DNA from: an uncultured Opitutaceae bacterium
GTDB taxonomy: Bacteria; Verrucomicrobiota; Verrucomicrobiia; Opitutales; Opitutaceae
DNA length: 6,287 nucleotides
Direction: 5' to 3'
Assembly (NCBI GenBank): GCA_937902865.1
Contig: CALFNJ010000381.1
Coordinates: 1 to 6,287, forward strand
Numbering within the stretch: the first letter of the stretch is position 1; each line of letters begins with the position of its first letter. Below, in pieces: positions 1 to 6,287 of this stretch. The translations under genes were made by a program, and so were the position numbers. The notes beneath the pieces are model-generated. The model made no database searches. It worked only from the letters and a program-made list of their open reading frames with translations, and had not been told where the DNA came from.

Positions 1-959
1 GTGATCTTGCACATGCAGTCGATGTGGTACTGCGTGATCAGATCCTCGAGCTTGTAGATCGCCCGCAGCGGCAGCATGAGCGTGAGCACCATGCCGAAGC
101 CGGAGAAGATGGCACCCGCGACGAAGTACGGGGGGAAGATCGTGGTGTGCCAGCCCGGGATCAGGGAGACCGCGAAGTCGAACGACACGATCGTGTGCAC
201 GGACAACACCAGAGGCGTGGCCACGCCGGCCAGAATCAGATACGCCATCTCATAGTTGCTCCAGTGCCGGCTGGAACCGCGCCAGCCCATCGCAAAGAGA
301 CCGTAGAGAAACGCGCGAGTTTTGCGGCCAGCCGCCTCAAAGCGATCACGCAGCGTCGCCAGATCGGGGATCATGCCCACGTACCAGAACAACACCGAAA
401 CCGTGCCGTAGGTGGAAACCGCGAAAACGTCCCACTCGAGCGGCGAACGGAAGTTCTGCCAGATGCCGTTATAATTCGGAATCGGGAAAAGGAACCACGC
501 ATACCACACGCGACCGACGTGGAAGACCGGAAAGATGCCGGCGCAGACGACCGCGAAGATCGTCATCGCCTCCGCTGATCGATTGATCGACGTGCGCCAT
601 TTCTGGCGCAGCAGGCACAAGATCGCAGAGATCAGGGTGCCGGCGTGGCCGATACCGATCCAGAACACGAAGTTGACGATGTCCCAGGCCCAGTTGACCG
701 GGGTGCGATGTCCCCAGACGCCGACGCCGGTCGAGACGAGGTAAATGATGCCGGCAACGGTGAACGAAGCGACAAAGCAGGCGACTCCGAAGCAGACCCA
801 CCACCAAGTGGGAGTCTTTTCCTCGACGATCCCGCAGATCTTCTGGGTGATCCAACCGAAACTCCGGTTGTGATCAACCAAGGCGGGCCGCGGAACCACG
901 GCGGGACGGATGTCGTTCAAAACCGCGGGAGCGGCGACAGTTTGTTCAGCGTGAGCCAT
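1..959 (-). CDS. actC: ActC, NrfD-like quinol-oxidising membrane subunit of alternative complex III (3' end cut by window)
   Basis: Integral membrane subunit of the NrfD/PsrC family, which in ACIII binds and oxidises quinol and is thought to help couple electron flow to proton movement. The reading frame is open from ATG at 959 to the window edge, giving 319 residues of a protein that is usually about 450-490 residues with ten membrane helices. Visible hydrophobic segments lie near residues 52-75, 92-117, 131-157, 178-196, 238-262 and 276-298, separated by charged loops. Family-like stretches are GIGHAGTLISA (102-112), FPVFHVGRVW (143-152) and LEDLITQYH (304-312). His147 and Asp177 are candidates for the conserved His and Asp proposed at the ActC quinol site; this is inferred from position and spacing, not from an alignment. 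The start codon shares one base with the actB stop (TAATG) and has a strong Shine-Dalgarno sequence. It is the third structural gene of the act operon. Confidence in family is high; the C-terminus is not visible. Confidence 0.93.
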   Translation of the reverse strand, partial: MAHAEQTVAAPAVLNDIRPAVVPRPALVDHNRSFGWITQKICGIVEEKTPTWWWVCFGVACFVASFTVAGIIYLVSTGVGVWGHRTPVNWAWDIVNFVFWIGIGHAGTLISAILCLLRQKWRTSINRSAEAMTIFAVVCAGIFPVFHVGRVWYAWFLFPIPNYNGIWQNFRSPLEWDVFAVSTYGTVSVLFWYVGMIPDLATLRDRFEAAGRKTRAFLYGLFAMGWRGSSRHWSNYEMAYLILAGVATPLVLSVHTIVSFDFAVSLIPGWHTTIFPPYFVAGAIFSGFGMVLTLMLPLRAIYKLEDLITQYHIDCMCKI

Positions 960-3900
960 TAGCTAAGCCCTCCCATGCGTTTGAGCGCCCCGATCGTGGA
1001 AGAATGACCTTCCTTCTTTTCTTCGCCACCCTCGTGGGCGGCGGGTTCGCTCTTCCGGTTGTGTTCAATCCGGCTGAGCGGCAAGGTGGAGTAATCGGGC
1101 ATCTTCGGATTCGGATTGCGCAGCTTCCCCAGGAAGCTCGTCCGGGGACGAGTGTTGAGGTAGCCGAGCAGCTGGTAGTCCTGCTCGCGGCGCTTGGCTT
1201 CGGACACCGCGCTCTTTTCGTCTTTAATGTCGCCAAAGATAATGGCTTCAACCGGGCAGACCTGCTGGCAGGCGGTCCTGATGTCGCCATCCGGCACCTT
1301 GACGTCGGCGGGATCGCCCGCCTGCGCCGTTTTCACCTTGTGGCGGATCTTGCCGTTCTCGATGCGCTGGACGCAGTAGGTGCACTTTTCCATCACGCCG
1401 CGCCTGCGGACGGTGACTTCCGGATTCTTCACCATCTTCACCAGCTCCGGCATGCCGTGCGGACCGATCGGACCGAGGTAGAGGCTGTCCAGCTGACGCT
1501 GATTCCAGTCGAAATAATTGAACCGACGGACCTTGTAGGGACAGTTGTTGGCGCAGTAACGGGTGCCGATGCAGCGGTTGTAGGCCATGACATTGAGGCC
1601 TTCATCGTCGTGCACCGTCGCATTGACCGGGCAAACTGATTCACACGGAGCGAGCTCGCAGTGGACGCAGGCGACCGGCTGGAGGGAAACCTGCGGGTCC
1701 TCGGGCAGCTCGCGATTCCCCTCGCCTCCGAAGGCGGCGCCGTCGGCGTTGCCGTCCGAATAGTAGCGATCGAGACGAATCCAGTGCATCTCACGGCCGC
1801 GCATCGCCTGATCCTTGCCGACGATCGGAATGTTGTTTTCCGCCTGGCAGGCCACGACGCACGCGTTGCAGCCGATGCAGGTATTGAGGTCGATGCTCAT
1901 CCCCCACTGCTGCAGGCCGGTGTAATTCGGGGACTCGTAGAGCGATCCGCCGCGGGGCGTCTCGGTCGCGCGCTGGGCCGGCGTCATTTTTTCGCCTTCC
2001 TCACCGAGGACCGTGGGCGTCTCGGCTTCCATGCCGATTTCCTTCACATAGGCGGGATTCTCGCGATATTCCTCGAGATTCGCTTCGCGCACGAGGTCGC
2101 GGCCTTCCATCGACCAGTGAGCCTGGACGTTGGCCATCAGCATGCGCTCGCCCGTCAGCTTGATCGTCGCGCCCGTGGTGAAATACGGCGCCTTCGTCGT
2201 ACGGGCCGGATAAGCGTTGAAGCCCGCATTCCGGCCGACGTGACCGGTGCCGGTGCGGCCATAGCCGAGCGGCAGCACAATCGTGTAGGTCGCCAGGCCG
2301 GGTTGAATATGCACGGGACCGCGAACCGTCCGGCCACCGATCGTGACCTCGGCAATGTGCGCGTTCTCCTTGCCGGCCGCATCCGCGTCACCTTCTTCCA
2401 CACGCGCCACCTGCAGCAGCGAACCGTGCGGATAGACACCGAGCTCCCGCGCGAAACGCGGGCTGACCAAAATCGCGTTATCCCACGAAATCTTGGTGAT
2501 GGGATCGGGGCACTCCTGCAGCCAGCCGTTATTGGCAAACCGCCCGTCGTCCATCTTGTGATCGAAGATGAAACGGACTTCGAGATTCTTGCCGGAAAGC
2601 GCTTCAACCTTCGCCGTGGAATCAAGCAGCCCCTTGGCCCCAGCCGCGTTGAACGCCGCCGTGACCTTCGGATACGCGGAACCTTCAAGGAGGCCGTCGT
2701 GCAGGAACTTCTGCATCGCCTTCTCGCCGTTTCCACCAGCGAGGCCGGCCAGCGTCTCGTGCACGAGCGCGTAGGGATCGGCATTCGCCTCCCCCGCGAT
2801 CCGCGCGATCACCTCGATGTCCGTCAGGCCACCGAAGAGCGGCAGGATCATCGGCTGCACGGGCACAATCGTTCCGTCCGCGGTGCGGGCATCGCCCCAC
2901 GACTCGAGATAGTGCGCCGCGGCGAGATGCGTGCCGGCCACCGCCGACGTCTCGTCCGCGTAATAGCCATAGCGAACCACGTCGCCGACCGACTTCTGCA
3001 ACGCGGCCCAATCAAGGTCGGCCGGAGCATTGTAAACCGGATTGCCGCCGAGGACGACCAGCGTCTTCACCGTGCCGGCTTTGATCGCCGCCGCCAGATC
3101 GGAAATCGTCGCCGCCGTGGACGGCGTGACTTCAACCAGGTCAATCGTGCGGCCGAAATTACCGAGAGACGCGTTGATGGCATGAACCATCGCGTGAACG
3201 CTCGCCGGCAGGTGCGCACCCGCGACGACGACACACTCGCCCTTGTTCGCGAGCAGATCCGCCGCGCATTCGGCGATCCACTCCGGCTTGACCTCGAGGC
3301 CCGCCGCGAGGCTCGTGAAGGAGCCGTCGCCGGTGATCTTCGCCGCCAGCGCGGCGGCGAGCGCCGGCATGTGGCTGGTGGCCAGACGCAGGCGGTGATC
3401 CGCCATCGATCCGGTCAGCGTCAGGCTGCTTTCCGCCACGTAAAGGCGGTTCATCGGATCGTCCTTCTTCTTTACGCGGCGACCCTTCGCAAACTCACGC
3501 GCATAATAAAGGCTGCCCGACTCGGCATGGAAAAAGTCCGCATCAAGCGAGAGGATGCGCTTCGCCGCCGCAAAACGGTAGACCGGCTTGACGCTCCGGC
3601 CGAAGGCCGCCTGCGCCGCCGCCGCCGGCGGCTCGTCCATCACCGGCTCATACTCCGCCCAAATCGCACGCGGGAACTTGGCGCGAAGCTTCTGCACCAG
3701 GCGGGAACGCGTCGGAGAAGACGATTCGTCCGCGAGGAACGCGAGGCCGGCACCCTGGCCGGCGGCGTACGTTGTGCCCAACTGTGCGAGCAGTTCGCTG
3801 ACCGCTGCAGGCGTCAGCGCCGTCTTGCCCTTGGTGTGCGCGGTGGCGCGATCCGGATCGTAAAGGTCGAGGACCGATGCCTGGGCGAGAAGTGAACTGG

Positions 3901-4306
3901 CCCCGCCATGCGGAGCGTAAGTCGGATTGCCTTCCAGCTTGGTCGGACGTCCCTGATGGGTCTCCGCGAGTAGCGGAATGGCCGATTTGCGCAGCGGCAT
4001 CGCCGTCGCGAAGTAAAGCGGCAGACCGGGAATGACGCCCTCGACCGACTTTCCGTACGGCAGAATATATTTTTCCGGACGACGGCAGCCGGCGAGGCCC
4101 AGGCCTCCCAGCGCAAACGAGGCCGCCATGATCTTCATGAAATGACGGCGATCGACGTCGTTCATGACGGAGGCTCCCTCCGGGAACTCGCGTTCCATCT
4201 GAGCCTTGAAGCCGGGCGTGCCGGCGAGCTCATCGAGACTGCGCCAGTACTTCGGACCGGTCAGTTCGCGTTCACTCGGAGCGGGATGGTGAAATTTGCG
4301 TTTCAT
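959..4306 (-). CDS. actB: ActB, molybdopterin-oxidoreductase-like/Fe-S subunit of alternative complex III
   Basis: Periplasmic electron-transfer subunit of ACIII, 1115 residues from the chosen start. Residues 1-50 match the extended Tat-translocation region seen on such proteins (YWRSLDEL at 20-27). A twin-arginine motif DRRHFMK (52-58), a hydrophobic stretch and a lipobox LAGC (71-74) follow, suggesting Tat export and possible lipid attachment at Cys74. Residues of about 80-740 resemble the molybdopterin oxidoreductase fold (ActB1 part). I see no Cys motif for an N-terminal Fe-S cluster, and in this family the Mo cofactor is absent. Residues of about 795-1030 form the fused ferredoxin-like ActB2 part with 15 cysteines: C810/813/816/820, C880/883/888/892, C912/918/922 (Thr915 replaces one Cys) and C975/978/1013/1017. 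This fits three [4Fe-4S] and one [3Fe-4S] cluster. The tail at 1081-1104 is rich in Glu, Lys and His. I prefer ATG at 4306, which overlaps the actA stop as ATGA, over an in-frame TTG at 4315. Confidence 0.95.
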   Translation of the reverse strand: MKRKFHHPAPSERELTGPKYWRSLDELAGTPGFKAQMEREFPEGASVMNDVDRRHFMKIMAASFALGGLGLAGCRRPEKYILPYGKSVEGVIPGLPLYFATAMPLRKSAIPLLAETHQGRPTKLEGNPTYAPHGGASSLLAQASVLDLYDPDRATAHTKGKTALTPAAVSELLAQLGTTYAAGQGAGLAFLADESSSPTRSRLVQKLRAKFPRAIWAEYEPVMDEPPAAAAQAAFGRSVKPVYRFAAAKRILSLDADFFHAESGSLYYAREFAKGRRVKKKDDPMNRLYVAESSLTLTGSMADHRLRLATSHMPALAAALAAKITGDGSFTSLAAGLEVKPEWIAECAADLLANKGECVVVAGAHLPASVHAMVHAINASLGNFGRTIDLVEVTPSTAATISDLAAAIKAGTVKTLVVLGGNPVYNAPADLDWAALQKSVGDVVRYGYYADETSAVAGTHLAAAHYLESWGDARTADGTIVPVQPMILPLFGGLTDIEVIARIAGEANADPYALVHETLAGLAGGNGEKAMQKFLHDGLLEGSAYPKVTAAFNAAGAKGLLDSTAKVEALSGKNLEVRFIFDHKMDDGRFANNGWLQECPDPITKISWDNAILVSPRFARELGVYPHGSLLQVARVEEGDADAAGKENAHIAEVTIGGRTVRGPVHIQPGLATYTIVLPLGYGRTGTGHVGRNAGFNAYPARTTKAPYFTTGATIKLTGERMLMANVQAHWSMEGRDLVREANLEEYRENPAYVKEIGMEAETPTVLGEEGEKMTPAQRATETPRGGSLYESPNYTGLQQWGMSIDLNTCIGCNACVVACQAENNIPIVGKDQAMRGREMHWIRLDRYYSDGNADGAAFGGEGNRELPEDPQVSLQPVACVHCELAPCESVCPVNATVHDDEGLNVMAYNRCIGTRYCANNCPYKVRRFNYFDWNQRQLDSLYLGPIGPHGMPELVKMVKNPEVTVRRRGVMEKCTYCVQRIENGKIRHKVKTAQAGDPADVKVPDGDIRTACQQVCPVEAIIFGDIKDEKSAVSEAKRREQDYQLLGYLNTRPRTSFLGKLRNPNPKMPDYSTLPLSRIEHNRKSEPAAHEGGEEKKEGHSSTIGALKRMGGLS
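968..974 (-). promoter_or_regulatory. Ribosome binding site of actC
   Basis: On the minus strand GGGAGGG lies 8 nt before the actC ATG, inside the last codons of actB. It is the clearest Shine-Dalgarno sequence I see in the window and supports the ATG at 959. It shows that actC can recruit ribosomes itself as well as receive them by the TAATG stop/start overlap with actB. Confidence 0.75.
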
Positions 4307-4956
4307 CGATGGCAACCAGAGCAGCTTTGAGGAGGCTTGATATTCCAGTCGTGCACAAATTTCTCGACCGCCGCTAGGCCCGACATTGTGGCGATGGTCT
4401 CCGAGTCGAGATTGAAAATGTCGACCTTCTCGCGGACGTGCGAAGCCGGGTCCCGGTGGCAGTCGAGGCAGAAACCCATGCTCAGCGCCTTCATGTGCGT
4501 GACCACTTCCATCTCATTGATCTTGCCGTGGCACTCGACGCAGCTGACGCCACGGTTCACGTGGATGGAGTGGTTGAAGTAAACGTAGTCCGGCGCCTGG
4601 TGAATCCAGACCCACGGCACCGGATTGCCGGTCTCGTAGCTTTCCCGCACCGGCGCCAGCAGGGGACTGTCCTTCTTGATCGTGCTATGGCAATTCATGC
4701 ACGTCTGCGAAGTCGGAACATTGGAGTGACCCGACTTGTCGACGTTGGAATGGCAATAACGGCAGTCGAGGCCGACCTGCCCCACGTGCTGGGCATGGCT
4801 GAACGGCACCGGCTGCACCGGGGCGTAGCCGACGCGCGTATACTTCGGCGTCATGTAATACGTTACTCCGGCGGTGGCGATGCCACCGAGCACGAACAGA
4901 TACAGGATGATCTGAAGCGGGAGCTTGTTGGCCGACTTGGGAAAAATGTTCGACAT
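4303..4956 (-). CDS. actA: ActA, membrane-anchored pentaheme cytochrome c of alternative complex III
   Basis: Cytochrome c subunit that takes electrons from the Fe-S chain of ActB and passes them to a soluble cytochrome or terminal oxidase in the periplasm. The protein has 217 residues. One uncleaved membrane anchor lies at about residues 13-34, and the rest is periplasmic. Five CxxCH heme-attachment motifs are present: CRYCH 65-69, CMNCH 86-90, CVECH 139-143, CLDCH 163-167 and CSGCH 212-216. Five hemes plus one N-terminal helix is the ActA pattern. Additional His residues (for example 54, 57, 77, 129, 132, 154) could serve as distal heme ligands; which ones do so cannot be read from sequence alone. 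The ATG at 4956 gives the expected short cytoplasmic end; upstream only a weak AGGAT lies about 10 nt before it. The last heme motif stands two residues from the C-terminus, and the stop codon overlaps the actB start. Confidence 0.95.
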   Translation of the reverse strand: MSNIFPKSANKLPLQIILYLFVLGGIATAGVTYYMTPKYTRVGYAPVQPVPFSHAQHVGQVGLDCRYCHSNVDKSGHSNVPTSQTCMNCHSTIKKDSPLLAPVRESYETGNPVPWVWIHQAPDYVYFNHSIHVNRGVSCVECHGKINEMEVVTHMKALSMGFCLDCHRDPASHVREKVDIFNLDSETIATMSGLAAVEKFVHDWNIKPPQSCSGCHR

Positions 4957-4993
4957 GGACCGGTGATCCTAGGGTGAACGCGGCGCGGGTGAA

Positions 4994-5188
4994 TTAGACC
5001 GAATCAGCGCTGCGGGCGACGGCGCGCGCCTCGGGTTTGAGCTGAAACGAGGCCGGGCGGGCGGCAGAAACATCAGTACCCTCGGCGATGCCCGCCGGAC
5101 GGGAGAAAAGCTTCGGCACGAAGCTGGCGGCGGCGATCAGCCCGATGAACTTGGCAAGAAAATGCTTTCGCGAATGGTCTTGGCTCAC
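4994..5188 (-). CDS. Small protein with Tat-like N-terminus, first gene of the act operon; function unknown
   Basis: I do not recognise a family for this 64-residue protein. It opens with SRKHFLAK (residues 6-13), close to the Tat consensus S-R-R-x-F-L-K but with Arg-Lys in place of Arg-Arg. A hydrophobic stretch (about 14-24) and PKLF (25-28) follow. The remaining 35 residues are polar, contain no Cys, and end in an Arg/Ala-rich segment (FQLKPEARAVARSADSV). It starts with GTG at 5188; no ATG occurs in the open frame upstream and no Shine-Dalgarno sequence is visible, so the start is less certain than for its neighbours. It ends 37 nt before actA on the same strand, with no terminator between, so co-transcription is likely. 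By analogy, small Tat-targeted proteins lie beside formate dehydrogenases, relatives of ActB, so a role in ACIII assembly is possible. That role is inference. A chance ORF is less likely given the Tat-like start and position. Confidence 0.68.
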   Translation of the reverse strand: MSQDHSRKHFLAKFIGLIAAASFVPKLFSRPAGIAEGTDVSAARPASFQLKPEARAVARSADSV

Positions 5189-5280
5189 AGGTCGTCTGGT
5201 GTGGTTAAAATCACTTCCGAAACAAGAGCCCGCCCTCTGGCTTGTAAATAGAAATTTCCGGAGAAGTTTTTTTTGCCAAA
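5189..5280 (-). promoter_or_regulatory. Leader and probable promoter region of the act operon
   Basis: This is the stretch between the palindrome at 5281-5323 and the first act-operon gene. It is clearly richer in A and T than the coding regions and contains an A8 tract (minus strand, 5274-5267). A TTGGCA sequence (5279-5274) resembles a -35 box, but I see no convincing -10 box at the usual spacing. Another pair, TTTACA followed 17 nt later by TTGTTT, is also poor. A promoter is expected here because a terminator lies upstream and an operon begins downstream. The exact start site cannot be read from the sequence. Confidence 0.4.
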
Positions 5281-5323
5281 GGAATTAGGGAGCGCAGCGG
5301 CCAACTGCCGCGTCGCTAATTCC
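5281..5323. repeat. 43-bp imperfect palindrome between the lol and act units
   Basis: The outer arms GGAATTAG (5281-5288) and CTAATTCC (5316-5323) are perfect inverted repeats of 8 bp. Inside them GCGGC (5297-5301) pairs with GCCGC (5307-5311) around a CAACT loop. Three more pairs (5293-5295 with 5312, 5314 and 5315) form around bulged bases, leaving GGAG (5289-5292) unpaired. About 16 pairs in 43 bases is far beyond chance. No T-run follows directly on the minus strand, only TTTGGC and then A8, so it is not a good intrinsic terminator for the lol transcript. It could be a REP-like intergenic repeat, a protein-binding site, or a structured RNA element. Confidence 0.6.
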
Positions 5324-5351
5324 CATGCCATGCCGACTCGTTCCCGCTCCG

Positions 5352-5388
5352 CGGAAAAATACCGGCGCTCGTCGCCGGAAATTTTCCG
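5352..5388 (-). terminator. Rho-independent terminator of the lolCE-lolD unit
   Basis: Fourteen bases after the lolD stop, the minus strand shows a GC stem CCGGCG / CGCCGG (5378-5373 with 5367-5362) around the loop ACGAG. It is followed at once by TATTTTT (5361-5355). An A-rich stretch before the stem pairs with the T-run and extends the hairpin to 16 positions per arm with two mismatches. Stem, short loop and U-tract in the right order and place make this a strong intrinsic terminator. The symmetric A-tract would let it act from the other strand as well. Confidence 0.8.
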
Positions 5389-5402
5389 GATTCGGCAGTC
5401 GC

Positions 5403-6089
5403 TCAGACGAACAAGCCGTCGCGCATCGGCCGGACGAAGTCGCAGCGGTTCGCGATCTCCGGATTATGCGTCACGAGAATGACAGCCTGGCCGTTTTCCT
5501 TCGCGAGGCGCGTGAGGAGATCGAACACCAGCGCGGAATTCTTCACGTCGAGGTTTCCCGTCGGCTCGTCCGCCAGGATGATCGACGGCTGGTTCGCCAG
5601 CGCCCGCGCCACGGCCACGCGCTGCTGTTCGCCGCCGGAAAGCTGCGTGCCGAGACGGTGAGTCTTCTCGCCGAGGCCGACCGAGCTCAGCAGCGAGCGC
5701 GCGCGTTCCTCCATCTGCGGCGGCGTCAGCTGGCCGAGCTTGCGCATCGGCATCATCACGTTCTCGAGCGCCGAGAACTCCAGCATCAGAAAGTGAAACT
5801 GGAACACGAAGCCGATGTGCTCTCCGCGCGCCGCGGTACGGACGGCATCATCGGTGTTCGACATCCGGCGGCCCGCGATCTCGATCTCGCCACCGTCGGG
5901 CTGGTCGAGCAGGCCCAGTAGATAAAGCAGCGTCGACTTCCCGCAGCCGGAGGGGCCGACGATCGCATACACATCCCCTCCCCTCGCCTCGAAAGAGACG
6001 CCGCGCAGCACGTGCACGCGACCCTCGCCCTGCCCGAGATAGCGGTGCAGGTTGGAGCAGCGGAGAGCGAGGGGCTTTTCGGCGGACAT
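5403..6089 (-). CDS. lolD: LolD-type ABC transporter ATPase (lipoprotein release)
   Basis: Cytoplasmic ATPase of the LolCDE-type/MacB-like family, which powers release of lipoproteins from the inner membrane for transfer to the outer membrane. The protein has 228 residues, the normal size. All ATPase motifs are intact: Walker A GPSGCGKST (45-53), Q-loop Gln97 in VFQFHFLM (95-102), ABC signature LSGGEQQR (150-157), Walker B IILADEP (170-176), D-loop NLD (179-181) and H-loop His208. The FQFHFLM context and the short form without extra domains fit LolD better than other importers. The ATG at 6089 lies 5 nt after the stop of the upstream permease gene and has no clear Shine-Dalgarno sequence, so translation is probably coupled to it. 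A terminator follows the gene. The alternative is a generic MacB-like exporter ATPase; the substrate cannot be proved from sequence. Confidence 0.9.
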   Translation of the reverse strand: MSAEKPLALRCSNLHRYLGQGEGRVHVLRGVSFEARGGDVYAIVGPSGCGKSTLLYLLGLLDQPDGGEIEIAGRRMSNTDDAVRTAARGEHIGFVFQFHFLMLEFSALENVMMPMRKLGQLTPPQMEERARSLLSSVGLGEKTHRLGTQLSGGEQQRVAVARALANQPSIILADEPTGNLDVKNSALVFDLLTRLAKENGQAVILVTHNPEIANRCDFVRPMRDGLFV

Positions 6090-6094
6090 GGGAA

Positions 6095-6287
6095 TTACTG
6101 AGCGGTGCCGCGCACGATGTCGCCCGGCTCAAGGCGCGCCGCCCGCCGCGAGGGGACGAGGCTGGCCAGCATGACCATGAGTAATGCCGTCGTGACAGCC
6201 TGGGCGTAATGCCAGGGCGTGACGTACACCAGAAAATGCGAGGTCTTGAAGATGCCGGTGATCGGGAGCGGAATCTGCGAAACCCCG
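6095..6287 (-). CDS. LolC/LolE-family (FtsX-like) permease, C-terminal end only
   Basis: The last 64 codons of a membrane permease enter from the right edge and end with TAA at 6097-6095. The fragment has a periplasmic-looking segment (TPWHYAQ), one hydrophobic helix with TALLMVMLASLV, and the tail PSRRAARLEPGDIVRG. The P-x-R-R-A-A-x-L-x-P-x-D-I-x-R-G tail is typical of the last helix and cytoplasmic end of FtsX/LolC/LolE/MacB permeases. It lies directly before lolD, its expected ATPase partner, so the two would form one lipoprotein-release complex. Whether it is a LolC, a LolE or a hybrid LolF type cannot be told from this piece. Confidence 0.85.
   Translation of the reverse strand, partial: GVSQIPLPITGIFKTSHFLVYVTPWHYAQAVTTALLMVMLASLVPSRRAARLEPGDIVRGTAQ

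Noticed and set aside
24..578. 184-codon plus-strand open frame antisense to actC
   Set aside because: Arg/Glu/His-rich low-complexity translation lying opposite a clear NrfD-like membrane protein.
1004..1639. 211-codon plus-strand open frame opposite the ferredoxin part of actB
   Set aside because: Antisense shadow; the opposite strand encodes the conserved cysteine motifs.
1661..3895. 744-codon plus-strand open frame antisense to actB
   Set aside because: It is a mirror of the GC-rich actB codons: extremely rich in Arg, His and Asp/Glu, no recognisable motif, and wholly inside a gene with intact ACIII motifs.
4438..4977. 179-codon plus-strand open frame opposite actA
   Set aside because: Antisense to five CxxCH motifs; His/Val/Arg-rich with no recognisable feature.
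4957..4993. Repeated TTCACCC-like units (minus strand) between the small ORF and actA
   Set aside because: Only two exact short copies and one imperfect one in 37 nt; too short to claim an operator or repeat.
5267..5274. T8 run on the plus strand as a terminator tail
   Set aside because: No GC-rich stem directly precedes it on the plus strand and no plus-strand gene ends nearby; it is better read as an A-tract in the act leader.
5325..5921. 198-codon plus-strand open frame antisense to lolD
   Set aside because: It covers the terminator and lolD with an Arg-rich translation and no family features, while lolD has every ATPase motif.
1..6287. CRISPR array, tRNA, rRNA, insertion sequence or phage genes
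   Set aside because: I saw no regularly spaced repeats, no tRNA-like cloverleaf and no transposase or integrase motifs; apart from the 214-bp gap, the window is nearly filled by the minus-strand genes listed.

Overview
The window reads as part of a bacterial chromosome with GC-rich genes, and every gene I can support lies on the minus strand. Gene content (an alternative complex III operon plus a Lol lipoprotein-export ABC transporter) indicates a Gram-negative, respiring bacterium. The N-terminal style of ActB and the GC-rich codon use remind me of Verrucomicrobiota, perhaps the Opitutales. That placement is an impression from the protein sequences and was not tested by any search.

Layout, read in the direction of transcription (high to low coordinates). 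At 6287-6095 is the C-terminal end of a LolC/LolE-type permease. Its ATPase partner lolD (6089-5403) follows after 5 nt. Behind lolD stands a good intrinsic terminator (5388-5352), which closes that unit. A 214-bp intergenic stretch (5402-5189) holds this terminator, a second large imperfect palindrome (5323-5281), and an AT-richer stretch with an A8 tract that probably carries the promoter of the next operon. The second operon begins with a 64-residue unknown protein with a Tat-like N-terminus (5188-4994). It continues with actA (pentaheme membrane-anchored cytochrome c, 4956-4303), actB (molybdopterin-oxidoreductase-like plus four-cluster Fe-S protein, 4306-959) and actC (NrfD-like quinol-oxidising membrane subunit, 959 to the window edge, incomplete).

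Together ActA, ActB and ActC form the core of alternative complex III (ACIII), a quinol:electron acceptor oxidoreductase that replaces the bc1 complex. ActC oxidises quinol in the membrane. ActB sits on the periplasmic side with a chain of iron-sulfur clusters. ActA supplies five c-type hemes that pass electrons on to a cytochrome c or directly to a terminal oxidase. actA/actB overlap as ATGA and actB/actC as TAATG, so translation is probably coupled. The remaining expected genes (actD, actE, actF and often an aa3/caa3 oxidase) would lie beyond position 1.

This is mostly a well-described respiratory system. The parts least explained by known families are the small Tat-like ORF in front of actA and the 43-bp palindrome in front of the operon.
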